Shown here one piece after another: positions 1-11,900 of a DNA stretch of 64,000 nucleotides. Within the stretch, counting starts at the first letter, position 1. Each line of letters begins with the position of its first letter. A model generated the notes under the pieces. The model made no database searches and had not been told where the DNA came from. It saw nothing but the letters and a program-made list of their open reading frames with translations. A program made the translations under genes and the position numbers. Where the stretch lies: positions 26,039,715 to 26,103,714 of the forward strand of contig JAYGXS010000005.1 in the NCBI GenBank assembly GCA_036362985.1. The letters run 5' to 3'. The stretch comes from Ligula intestinalis (lineage: Eukaryota > Platyhelminthes > Cestoda > Diphyllobothriidea > Diphyllobothriidae).

Positions 1-614
1 GTGCATATTGTAGAAAGGCATATTAGAGGGGGTTCCATAGAAAGGACAGCTGAAGTGTGGCATGGCAAAACCAGGAGGGGGCATAAAAATAGGATTTTTA
101 GGCATTGTATCATAATTTGACGTAAAATTTGCCTTCGAAAATTGCATGACTGGTTTTGAAAAACGGTTAATTTATTAGCTGGCTGAATTATTTGGGGATG
201 TTGATGAGGTTTGGAGATAGGAAAAGTGCTAGCTTGAGCGATTGGGTCTTTGTTAGATACTGAGTTATCATCGGTAATCGTATTGTTGAATTTGAAAACT
301 GACGTAGATTAACTAGGGGTGTTCGTAGGCTTATCGGAATTTAACGCTATCATAGACGTGGATGGTTTTGAAGGAGAATGACTGGACTAGGCTACTATCT
401 CACCCGTATCACGAGATTGTTGAATGGGAGAATTATCAGGGGAAACTGACATTGATCCAGAGGGATGTGGGCTTGCCTGAGCGGGAGGGCCGGCCTCAGA
501 GACCATTTTTGGTTTTCTTGAACCGGAGCCAGTGTTCGCATTTGCTACTTTAGATAAAACCTGACGCTCCATTGGTGTTTTATCCCTGCATACGTAAAGT
601 TTATTATACTTTAA
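1..614. other. Unassigned sequence at left edge
   Basis: AT-rich sequence with no convincing gene. Short open frames on both strands (around 362-572) overlap and show no family features. Confidence 0.4.
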
Positions 615-1136
615 CTAGTTGGCTGACCGCTCATGCTGAGAGAATATAAGGTCTACTTCTATCGCCGAAAAAAGTTTTACGAGAATCAGCAGGTTTTTAC
701 TTCGGGATGAGAGTCTTGTAGCTTCTGCAACTTTAAAATTAAAGCCACAAGAGTAAAGAAACTGAACAGCAACACCTATAGGTTGTTTATATTTTGAAGC
801 ATTTTTTAAAAGAAAATTAAAATTCCTTTTTTGCCGATCACGGGTCTCAGTAGACACCATAGAGATGAAAGGCTCTAGTTTCTCACATTTATGAGAAGTG
901 AGCGTAGATACCTTTCCATCAAAGATGGCACCAAGGACCGTAAACAGACAAGCATATTGGTTATAAAGCTTACTTAAGTTGTCTGAAGCATCAAGATCAA
1001 GTTTCTTCATGCTTAAGATGGGTTTATTGTTAGGAGGATTGGTATTCCGGGTTAATTTACGTCTCAGTTGTGGCTTGGGTATCATATTGAATAGAAGGTG
1101 AGTGATGGGATATGTTCTAAGCAGAGTTATGCACAA
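615..1136 (-). pseudogene. LINE ORF1-like fragment
   Basis: A 173-codon open frame. The stretch DRQKRNFNFLLKNA..PIGVAVQFLYSCGF, followed by VAEATRLSSRSKNLLILVKL, has the layout of the RRM-like domain in ORF1 of CR1/Jockey-type LINEs (RNVII-type beta strand, an acid/helix segment, then R.LVKL). No intact partner ORF adjoins it. It may be a fragment separated from the minus-strand LINE at 4117-6780 by the insertion of another element. Identification is by pattern only. Confidence 0.45.
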
Positions 1137-1500
1137 AATTGCGATAGAAAATTTGAATTACCGAAGAGGATGAAAATTATCGCTAATAGTACATCGAGTA
1201 ATACAAACTATTTCTGGCTGGAAATTGATATATCACCAAATTTTTAGATATTATTCAGTATTTACACAATAGATTACTTGCTTTTTACGTGAATCTACCG
1301 GAACTAGAATGAGGCTATGTCGGTGAAACAGTAGAAAAATGTATATTTTGACCTATCGGTAAAAAAGACAACTACCGGTATGTGCAGTTGCGAAAGTGTT
1401 AGGTATACAAATAACTAATAACAATTAAGCCAGTAACTTTAGCAAGTAACGATGAAATCTGATAAAAATATCTATTTCACTTAGCTTTGAAAGATAAGTT

Positions 1501-4116
1501 GTGCGCCTCTTTAGACTGGACGCTAAGCCTACAGAAGGCGGACGGCCTAGACCACTGAAGACGGTCTTCAAGTCCGAGCAAACCCCAAAACGCCTGCTTA
1601 TCCACGGCTGGAGGCTCGAAGGCAGCAATATCTCGATGCGGGCAGACCTGTTGCCTGAAGAGAGAATAAAAGAGCACAAGGCAGTCACAGAACCAAAACA
1701 ACGTCGTACAGAGGGGGGAAGTATCCTACACATAATAAATTTTCTGGTTGTTGGGAAGAGAAGACCCTCGTTCAAACCATTCCTACTAATGGCCCAGGAA
1801 GCTTTGATAGAGCTTTAAGCATCCTGCTAACAAGTGCGCAAAGCCTCATTAATAAAATGGCTAAAATACAGGTACTTAAAGAGCAGAAGCGCCCTGTAAT
1901 CATTGCAGTGACAGAGATCTTGCTATTCGAGTCAGTGTAGGATAGTAAAATCGATGTACCTGGGTACCGCGTCTTCCGATGCCACCGTGTTAAAAGGATA
2001 TATGGGGGTGTCTTTGTGTATGTTGCTAACGGTTTAGTGGTACCAATGCTATAACGCGCACGTACCGAAGACAACCGTGTGGAACAACTTTGGTTGTCGG
2101 TCAAGACCACTACTGGTGGGTGTTATATATCGAAGCCCTCAAGATAACGGTATCAGCTGGTTGACACCAGTCGAGAAGTATGCCAAAAGGTCGCGGGTCT
2201 GCATTGTTGGTGACTTTAATTGCCCATAGAACAACTGGTCTCATCTAATTCTAGAAGGCCCTGCCTCGGAGACGGAGAGCTCGTTGCTAGAAATGGTAAA
2301 CGAAGCTCATCTCGTACAACATGTTGCCCAGCCTACACGGATAGCTGACTCGGGTATGGCCCCATGTCAGGACTTGATATTCACAAATGGCCACACATAA
2401 GTATCTGATGTAAGAGTGTCTGCAGCCCTCAGCACCAGTGATCATGCTACTGACTCAGCAATACTCCACATAACCGGATCGCCGTCAATGCTACAAGCCG
2501 GCATATTGGAAAACTGATTATGACGAAATGAGACAGAGCGCTATGAACCTATCTTGGGAACCAAGTTGCTCAGCCACTTTAGAAGAACCTTGGAACTTGA
2601 TCCGTAGAAATATTGAGCGGCTCTGTACCGACTTTGTCCCCCTGAAGCTGTGTGGATGGGCAGCATGTCGCCCCCATGCATCGATGGCGAGGCAAAGCAC
2701 AAGTTGAAGGCCAGGAACCGTGCCTACAAGGCCCTCGTGATCTTAAAAACAGCCAAAGCGAAAGCGACATACAAAGCAATCAGAGATGAATGCAAGCGTA
2801 AAACGAGGTCAAAGAAAGTAGCGTGCGAAGAAGATCTTGTGCAAAACATTGGTACCCAGCGCAATTGATTTTATTTATTCCTGAACAGAAAAACTCGTGC
2901 AACCCCGGGTATTCAAGATCTCCACAATATAGATTAGTTTTGTATGTCTGAACTGTTAGCTGAACAATACTCCACTGTCTACTTGTCACCAGCGCCCACT
3001 AGTTTAGTCTTCGACATCCGTGACCGAACTGAAAGTGGCAAAATAATTATCATTGAAGATGTGGAGAATGCACTAAGTAGATTGATACCAACGAAGGCCC
3101 CTGGACCCGATAATCTAAACTGAGGGTTATTCGCGAGCTTGCTTATGTAATCGCACCGAGCATCAGAGAACTGTTTCTTTGTACGCTAGCCACTGCCACG
3201 GTGCCGGATGACTGGAGGCAGAGCCTTATAACTCCGAGATACAAAGGTGGTGACCGTTTTCTGCCCCAGAACTATCGACCAGTCAGCCTGACATCGGTGC
3301 TTGTCAAAGTTCTGGAAAACTTCATCTGCTGCGAAATCGGTGCCCATATAAGGACATCCACAATCTTGCCGATAGAAGAGCATGGTTTTGTCAAAGGCAA
3401 ATCCTGAACTACTAACCTCATAGGGGCACGCGAAGCTTCGTGCGAAGCGAAAGAAAAACGACTTCCTGCGGCCTTAATCGACATCAGCAAGGCATTTGGC
3501 AATGTCGATCACGAGCTCCAAATGACCAAGCTCAGTAATATGCCCATCCTAAGAGGTGAAGTAAAATGGATAAAAGGGTACCTGTTTGGTACACAATGCC
3601 ACGTCAGGGTCAGCGAAAGGTGTTCTTCTGAGTATGAGGCTCGTATGTGCGTGTCCCAAGTGTCGGTGCTGGGTCCCAGACTATTTTCCATTTGCGTTTC
3701 GGATATCCCATCAAGACTTCTCTCCCCATGCCTTCTCTTTGCGGATGACCTCAAGGTATGGCATGTTATACGCAACCCCGATGATACAATGACTTTGCAA
3801 AATGATCTTAATGTGATCCATAAATGGTTATTGGAGATCAAGATACCGGTCAACGTAAACAAATCACACTTACTGATAATTGGGAGAAACTGGGACCACC
3901 AACCCTATACAATGGGCCACATGACACTGGCAGCTGTGAGTAGTACTCATGACTTGGGCGTTTTCATTCAAGACGACCTCAAAACCCGAGAAAAATAAAC
4001 TCTGGCGAGACGCAAGGTACTGGCACAAGTTTGGATGTTCAAAGGAGCATTCACTTCCTGGTCCATACATTTATTTCTTAAGCTTATGGTCACAGTCATC
4101 AGCCCAATCATGGAGT
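1501..4116 (+). mobile_element. Degenerate CR1/Jockey-like LINE
   Basis: Read in all three forward frames: an ORF1 C-terminus (1501-1818; GGRPRPLKTVFKSEQ, RADLLPEERI), endonuclease remnants (VGDFN near 2210, TSDHATD near 2440) and reverse transcriptase (3060-3996). The RT shows WRQSLITPRYKGGDR, NYRPVSLTSVLVKVLEN, an ISKAF remnant near 3485 and the catalytic FADD near 3740. Many stops and frameshifts make it inactive. The RT reading ends abruptly in the ISPIMEY motif near 4116, where the tail of an opposite-strand LINE begins, so it was apparently interrupted by insertion. Confidence 0.85.
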
Positions 4117-6780
4117 ATAAAAAATAAAAAAATAGTATATTTAAGGCCCAAGGGGCCCTTTCATTACAAATTTAGTGCTATCATGAGAATAAGCAAATGA
4201 AAAAAGTGAAGATTAACAACGAACTCATATAAAATAATTATCTGGGCAGTGAAAAAGTCCTTAATCAGTGTAAAAAATGTAGCAAGCTGTAATGTGATGC
4301 AGTTTGATGGGATCCTACTATTGAGGGTTCGGGACGCTCATTGTTATGGAAAAAATAATATAGCGGTGAGATAGGAAGGGGTCATCCGAGAAAACAGGAG
4401 AAGGCAGTGGAAGTCAAGGCAACATTACAGAGATGCGACCCACCAGACTCCAGAGTCCACGAGCATCCGAGCAGTAACCATCAGTAGTGACTTGGAAGAT
4501 CACCGTATCCTGGTAACAGCTTCACATGCCAGGAGGACCCTTTTCGAAATCATACTCCAGAGTCCACGAGCATCCAAGTGGTAACCATCAAAAGCGACCA
4601 CCGTACGCTGGGAAACGCTTCAAATGCCAGGAGTAACCTTTTCGAATTCTAAAAATTGCGTGTTTGGAAAGGAAACAGACAGTAACGACTTTATTTCCTC
4701 CAAATTTAAATGCTTCCACAACTTGCTTTTGAAAATCGATAATGTGGTAGACAACCTAAGTTCGAGTGGGAGATTGTTCCAGGTTACTGCATATGTGGAG
4801 GTAAAAAGGCAAGAACGTTTAGATGTGGAACTACAGGGTGGTAAAATTATCACGTAAGAGTTACGAGTGGCGTAAGGTCGGTCTACTGGAATAAGAGCGT
4901 GAATTTGTGGGATATTCGGACTATTTTTAACAAGAAACAGAAAGCATATACCAGCTTCGAGTCTTCTTACCGAAGGAAATTTAATATTCGCTAACTTAAA
5001 TCGATCTGTATAAGTAATACTACACCCAGAAACAGAAAATATTTTACGAGTGAAAACTCGCTGAACCTTTTCAATCTTACAACGGTCATTCTGGTTCATA
5101 AGGCCAAAAAGTGGACAGCAGTATTCGTGTATACGGAGAACAAACATGCGGTATTGTTTGAACTTCATTTCTGAAAATGAAAAAAAATGCGATATAAACC
5201 CACATATCTGTACGGCCTCGGCAGAAATTTGAGCTGCGTGAGGTGATAATGCAAGCTTATTAGTGTAAATGAGACCCAAATCCTTTACCGTAGATCTTTC
5301 TTACAATGGACTTTTTTGGAAGAAAATGGGTCCAGGAAGCTTTGCAGGACCCCAAAAAATGAAACTTCATTTAGATGGAGAAAAATCCATCTGCCATGTG
5401 GTGGCCCAACTTTAGAGGGTACGCAAGTCTGCGTTAACTTGATCAACGCAACTACTGGCCGTGTCCTTAGAAAATTAGTAAATACACTTAAGGTCATCAG
5501 CATAAATGAAATTTTCTGAGTTATTAAGCATTGTTGAAATTTCAAATTAATATAAAGAATGAAAAGGAGGGGACCTAAAACCGTGCGTTGAAAAACGCCA
5601 CTCGTTATCGGCTGAGGCGTCGAGTAACTGTTGCCTATTAAGACCTTCTGGCAACGGTTAGACAGGTAGGAGGCAATGCAATCGAGGACGGGAGGCCTGG
5701 TGCCTAGGGCTTCTAGTTACACTGAAATACACCGGTGCGGCCCCTTGTCAAAAGCTTTACTGAGGTCAAAGTAAATCACCGTAATGGATTGCTGTTCATT
5801 ACGAAGTGAAGTAACGAGGTTAAAAAATGCCAAGTGACAGGTTTCGCATGATATTCCAGGTAGAAATCCATGGTGTGAGGCGCTGAATAGTTTATTTTCT
5901 ACACAAAAATCGAGCATTTCATGAACAGTGATAAAATTTTTTTGATATTTTAGGCCCAAAGAGCCTCGTCACTTTAAACTTAGTGCTGTGGAAAAATAAA
6001 TACAAAGTTGATAAATACTGCTCTCCGTGAACAACCACATAGGCAGCGAAAGCGTTAAGTACTGTTGGCAGATAAAATAAATACCCACCAACATATCGTC
6101 ATTTTAAAATAGTAGTCAACATTCTTAAAACGCATGGTGAACTAAGGAGGAAGCAGTGAAAAAAGAGTTTTGCTAGGGCCGGGATTTTATGAACACCTGG
6201 GTAGTTTTTTACGCCCCAATGAGATCCTGACTTGAAGACTGGAAGAATAATAGATGTCTTCCCTGAGTCAGGAAAGAAACCGTTAAGAAGATAGGCTGAG
6301 AAAAGATGACTGAGCAATCGGGGGAAGCTCAATACCCTCTTGATAAGCTAGTCTGGAATACTATCAGTTCCCGCGGAGTGCGAGTTTTTCAGACGGGAAA
6401 TGTGCTTCTGAATTACTTCTATGGAGAAATCAATGGAACTGATAGTATTGACTAAGAATGGCTGAAACGACGGGACTGGTTCTGATCCCATCGTAAGATG
6501 CTTTGCAAAGAGTGCGTTTAACAGTTCAGCCTTGTCAGACGCATCTAACACAAATGTTTTATCTTCATTCAGTAAAAGGGGCATTCCGTGACCTCGTTTA
6601 GCGGAGGATCGACGACGGAACAGCTGGGCAATAGATTTTTCAGAGTTTAACTCTCTGAGTGCGCAGGAATTCCTCTGTTTTTAATGTGCAAGCCTAATCT
6701 TAGACGCTTATTCGAAAATCTCTGCGATTCTGAGGTGCACAGATAATGAACTAGTAGATTGATCTTTCAACTGTCTTTGC
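4117..6780 (-). mobile_element. Degenerate CR1-like LINE, reverse strand
   Basis: From high to low coordinates: the pre-RT/finger region (6348-6584; KNSHSAGTDSIPD), the FPDSGKTSIILPVFKSG segment (6099-6332), palm motif FDLSKAFD (5717-5959), a frame-shifted YADD area (5285-5545) and the ORF2 C-terminus (4620-5279; EYCCPLFGLMNQNDRCKIEK, RRLEAGICFLFLVK). It lacks a continuous frame. The 3' end is near 4120-4160, where AGGCCCAAGGGGCCC precedes an A/T-rich tail. A second copy of this 3' end interrupts the RT at 5945-6095. Confidence 0.82.
5945..6095 (-). mobile_element. 3'-end-only LINE copy nested in the RT region
   Basis: This ~150-bp block resembles the 3' end at 4130-4280: both have AGGCCCAA..GCC, a TTTAGTGCT-like element and a GGCAGTGAAAA/GGCAGCGAAAG element at similar spacing. 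It sits between two RT-coding pieces of the surrounding LINE, as expected for a heavily 5'-truncated later insertion. Confidence 0.6.
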
Positions 6781-8703
6781 AATTTCTTTTGTCTACACTA
6801 CTTTAAACTGGCGGTACAAAGAACAGATGGGCTCCCGCACATCTATCTACGCTCAAGGCATGCCGTGAATGCATGAACAATCTCCCCTCAGGTGTTGTTG
6901 TTGTTGTTGCTGACACAGTTGCCAGGTTCAAGAAGATATACGACGCCTTATTCGAACAGTGATCTGTACCGTTAACGGGAGTCACGCTGGCTTGGCAGGG
7001 GATTGCTTGTATCTGAAAACTCCCATATGTCCGGTGACTGAAAAGAAGGGGTTTCCATAGGTCCGTTCCCTACCCTCTATTGATGAATCATGAAAGATGA
7101 ATTTGACGGCGTATTTAATTAGCCAACTCTCAAATTCAACGCCTACTTAGATCTGGTTATATACAAACATACATTTAGTGCACAATTGAGCCCCGCTCCT
7201 GCCTTTGGACTGTGATTTTTATCAGGACGTCTTATTTCTGCCGATACGGTGTACCCAATTTACATACCTACGGCCAATTCCCCGTTTTTTTACAGAGCAC
7301 TCTGATAATTATTTTGGACTTCACACCAGCATGAGTTTATTGAGACATCGTTCCAGAAATCGCGTCTTCTTCTTCTTCTTCTTTACAACAAGAACCTGGG
7401 GCACGCATATTCGCTTCTATTCGTGAAATTGAGTCATCTTAAACTAACAACACCTAATGCCTCAAGTTGGTTAGATAGCCGCACAAACACTTTGCAGGAA
7501 AATGTTTGTAGGCTTTGGTGTACGGTGATTTCTTGCAGGGCTTTCGAAAATAGGAGATGCGTAAAAATAGCTGTAAGTGGTTTTTTTAAGTTTATTTTTC
7601 TTCGTCTTCATACCCCGCTATGAGGCTTTTTCATAATTACGGTCAAAAATATTAAATATGATTTTATTATTTATGCTGACATCTCTTGATACACACTTGG
7701 CATTTGAAATAATCGTTTTTTGATATTGAACAACATTATTTGTGAAATGTATTATCCCTTCCAGTGTGTTCCTAGTAAACAGTGTGCATCTGGTCTAAGA
7801 GTATCTGGAAACGCAGATGCAAATGAAAATAATGGCATGCCTTTTCTTTGTCATTCAGCAAGCAAGATACCAATGAACAGTCCGCTGGGTTAAGTTGGGT
7901 TTCCGGTATAAGTGTCTAGTACGTGAGCTACGCGCAGTTGATGTACAGCTGACGAACAATAGAACTGATTGCTGGAAGCCCGCATTCGGAATGTTAACTA
8001 ATATTCATACCATCTGTAAAATTGGTTACTTTAATTTTAATTAAATTCTTCAAGTAGACCTTAAAAACTCCTTATTTAGTATATGTGTAGGTTCTCCACA
8101 GACGACAGTATGCGCCGTTTCCGGGAGTATGGCATCAAGGAGATAATTTACCTCTGCTTTTCTTTGAAGATATTTAGCAATCCGAGTGGCTGCCACTTCT
8201 TCCGTCAGGAATTTTTTGAAAACCCCGTTCTAAAGGAACTGCCTAGCACTCACAGAGATTTTGAGCAAATTAGTTTCCAAAAAACAGAAGTGACCCGTGT
8301 TTGGGAGTGAATTTTTTAAGAAACATCTGAATTTTTTCATAATGGATGGGCATTGAGACCATCACTAAGACCGTATTGAATTAATGCTTTCATTGGATTT
8401 GTGAGTTTGCTAAGAAAACCTGTTGATTTGACTTGATATTCCTCCAAGGATTAGTACGTTTCTCCGTCAAATTGAGTAAGCAGGTTTCGTATCCTCCTGT
8501 AGGTCGCTAGTCTCCCGTCAAATCTTTATGAATGGGGTCAGAACAGCATACTGGTCAATGTTTCGGGATCACGAGGCATTCAGGTTGCAGCCCTAAAGTT
8601 AACATGCGGGATATTAAACTCTTAAATGTTAAAAATGCTAATATTATCGATTACTCTAAATCGCTTTCGTTGACTTGGCAATTTTACATTTAAAGGCACA
8701 ATC
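6781..8703. other. Non-coding sequence upstream of NIPBL start
   Basis: No gene recognised. A TTC-rich stretch at 7368-7385, flanked by sequence resembling the Penelope-like terminal repeat at 26340-26460, may be an old relic of that repeat (weak). The promoter and any 5'-UTR of NIPBL should lie here, but no core promoter motif stands out. Confidence 0.4.
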
Positions 8704-8939
8704 ATGTTGGGAGACATTGGAAGAATCCCAATTATCACTCTTAGCGCATGCAAGAGCCTCTCTGAGATCCTCTCCGACCTTCCACTTCCCCAGCCCACTC
8801 CAAATGTCCCCCCAGATTCTGCTAAACTGCTTAATGATACTCTCGTTAGAGAATCAGCGGAAGCGAACCTCCAGAGTTGTAAGGAATGGCTTGTGGACAT
8901 TTTAGCTGCGGCGTTGGACAACACTTCCACGGATTCCAT
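8704..8939 (+). CDS. NIPBL: NIPBL exon 1 (residues 1-78): start codon and N-terminal loader segment
   Basis: Opens with MLGDIGRIPIITL and continues through LSDLPLPQPTP. Animal NIPBL proteins begin MNGD..PITTL and have LPLP.P at the same spacing. The exon ends in STDS, split by a phase-2 donor (GTGAGT at 8940). In the known family this N-terminal part binds MAU2/SCC4. An in-frame TGA lies 33 nt upstream. A weak AG at 8694-8695, just before the ATG, could be a 5'-UTR cis- or trans-splice acceptor, but no untranslated exon is demonstrable. Confidence 0.9.
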
Positions 8940-11900
8940 GTGAGTGTTATTGTCTGTCTAATCCGCGCTCTTATTTAGAACTTTAAAAAATGATTCCAAA
9001 GCGCCCCCCATCGACTTCCACACTCTTCCTCCCTTGCTTAAGGACACAATTTCTAAGAGGCCGTCCTTACTAGAAAAGAACAAGAGTTTCCAATGCATAT
9101 ACTCGAACAAGGAAGTGCTTCAAATCCTGTCCGGTGGGGGTAAGCGCCACACTTTTGCACCTGACTATTCGCTTCTAGCATGCAAAACAGGGAATTCATG
9201 TGGTCGACTTACCTCACCATACGCCTCCAGTGGGTGTACGAGGAACGATGCATCTGCTGTCGGGGCATCCAAGAAAAGGAGCCAAAAGCAGACTAGCCAA
9301 CCTGGTCTATATAGCGTGGTCTCGGTGGAACCCCTTAAGCTTTCTATAAAGCGGGCGGCTAATCACTCGCAAGAGCTGACTTCCGATGCTGGTAAAACAA
9401 AACAACGCAGGCGAAGACGTGATCCTGGAAAAGATACAAAATCTCCAAAACGCGTAAGCATATTCCTTCACATCCTTATTAATTGCTAAAATACTTCATA
9501 TAATTAAAATGTCTTATTAATGAGTTATTACAGTTGCTGGAAAGTACCGCTGAATGTTCTGCTCACCTGCTTTACCCCCTCCCCCCAAGTGAAGAAGAGT
9601 TCCGGATGATCAAGCGTTTTATATATTCAAGAGCGGACAAACGGTTGCACACGCCCTGTTCAGGACAGATTCTACAAACTGGAGTTACATTTGCCTCGCC
9701 GTGGTGTCAGTGATTTGAGTGTGTGAGGCTACGATAAATGTGTTCCTGTCATCTGTGGATGTGAACTTTGGCATCTACGTCTGATGGGGACATTCGGTTC
9801 GGGACGAGGACCGATGCATTCTGTGTGTGGTCGCTTCAAAGGATTACGCTCGAGAGGTGCGCTGGACTAGCAACCCAGCGAAATCAGGATATGGTGCGCG
9901 TTTAATGATGCTGCGCACCTATAACAAATGCCATACACATGGAGGGGGTAGTGACAGGCCTAGGCGTAGGCTTACATGCCGCTAGCCAGCGGCGCCTAAT
10001 CCCTCCCCCTTCCGATCTTTGTGATTATGTCATGATATCGGGCACAGATAGATGAGGGAATAGAGAGTGCGGTAGTTTTTTCGTTAGTTAACCGGCACTA
10101 CAGAAATCATCCCCTTACAACTTACCGTCTCTGCGACAACAGTCTTGTGTCGTACACGCTGGAATTCGTCAGTAACGACTATCAACCTGTCACTTGTGAA
10201 ATAAACTAATGTTTTAGGTAATGGTCTTCGTCTCTAGGTTGACATTTCACTACTTATCAAACTCCCCCACTGATGGTGTGTAAAATGTCGAAGCCACGGT
10301 GTTTTTGCTTATGTACTTGGTAGAAAATTTATTAACGTTCTCATATGTCTGGATTCCCATCGAAGCTGACGCAGTCCGTAATTGCGAAAGTAGATAAAGG
10401 TGGTTAGGTCAGACTTGGAGTGTTTGCTGGCCCTGATAGTCTTTGGCGTTCGGTAGAAGCGATGCACTACAACTTGTTATGTAGTCAGCTTAATCACTTC
10501 AGGTAACAACCGCTCTAGTTACAAGTATCATATGATATTTATCATTTCAGGCGATCAAGAGAGCTCCGACATTAATTAATCGTAACTTTTCTCCTCGAAC
10601 GCTAGACATTTGTTAAATTCTGTAGATCAATTTTTGCAAAAGCCTCACATCATTTTTGTTGGTCATTTTCGAGCTTTGCGAAAATTAAAATTTCTTGTTC
10701 TGTTATCGCCGAATTTGCCTAATGGATGACTCCACATGAGCTGGAATTCAGCCTTCAGGCAGACCCATACCTGGCTTTTTTCAATGGGCAAGTCCTCGAC
10801 AGCCGTCTAGTCATATTATGCGGACAGGAAGTCCCTGCTCGTTCCTTGCTGGCGGTGCTGTTATTCGATGGTATTACACAAGAGTCCACGACTGTAATTC
10901 TTAATTAATCTGTTTTCCTAATAATGCCGTAATGCTGATAGTACGCCATGCTATGAAACAATATCCTACCACCTTCACGGAACCCCATTGAATGAGCCCT
11001 TGTTGTTACTGAAAAAAACGGGCCTACAGAGCAGGAGTCATGCTGACTTGAGCTCGAAATCTGTGCAAAATGAACCTTGCATTGTTTAACCTTCAAAGAA
11101 TTCTAATCATTTATTCAAATTTGAGAATTCACACACTTCCTCCAGACCTGCCACCTTACCGGTACCTATTTCATTTACAGTCAGTGAGTAATCGTGTCGT
11201 GTCCGTATTTTTTTTCTGAAAGTTTCAATCTCCGAATTTGTCGTCTGACTCGGCACAGGGCGTGCAGTTGAAACTAACTTCACTTACTGCCAAACTTCTG
11301 ATAAGGTGGCTTATTTCCTCGCAAATGTCCTTCAAAACCATTTTCCCCTCGAGGCGTTTCCGCTCATGTAATTATTTTTCGTCAGTGACTAGTTTTGGCC
11401 CGTAAGAGAAACTTCAAGACTGCATTGTTTCTTTCCGCAAATTTTCGTCAGTTTTTTTTGGTGTGTTTTAACCCCACTAAGATGTTTTCCAGGCTGATTC
11501 TTTATCAGACACCTGACGGACAAGTAGCTAGGTTTAACCTTATTCCAGTTCAATTGGCCTTTTGTAACCACTGTCTACTGCATCCTTTTAGCCATAAAAA
11601 TAGATTATCCTGATTGACGTACGTCCTATGATCAGCTTTATCGAGTTGGGTTTCTTTGCAAATCTAGAAACCTACAAGCCCACTAGTCCATCGATTTTTT
11701 TAAATCCTACGCTCAGATTCGGTTATCTTTGGCATTGTGTTCTTTTATAACTTGATTCTTGTGTCCGTTGCTATCCAATCGAGTTTGCGATGCTCATTAT
11801 CCGAGTCGGGGCTTTGCTTGCCACGTTTGCTTGCTTTGCGTGATCTTATTAATAGTTTTAATCGATGTAAAACTGCAACAGCTCTCAGGACTGACACCAT

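Noticed and set aside
7330..7420. Relic of the Penelope terminal repeat around a TTC tract
   Set aside because: Short similarity to 26390-26460 only; the hammerhead part is not recoverable.
9534..9716. Possible NIPBL exon after ATTACAG, open for 60 codons (LLESTAECSAHLLYPLPPSE...)
   Set aside because: A good acceptor 80 nt after the exon 2 donor is attractive, but no convincing donor in the phase needed to join 12019 was found, and the residues match nothing recognised.
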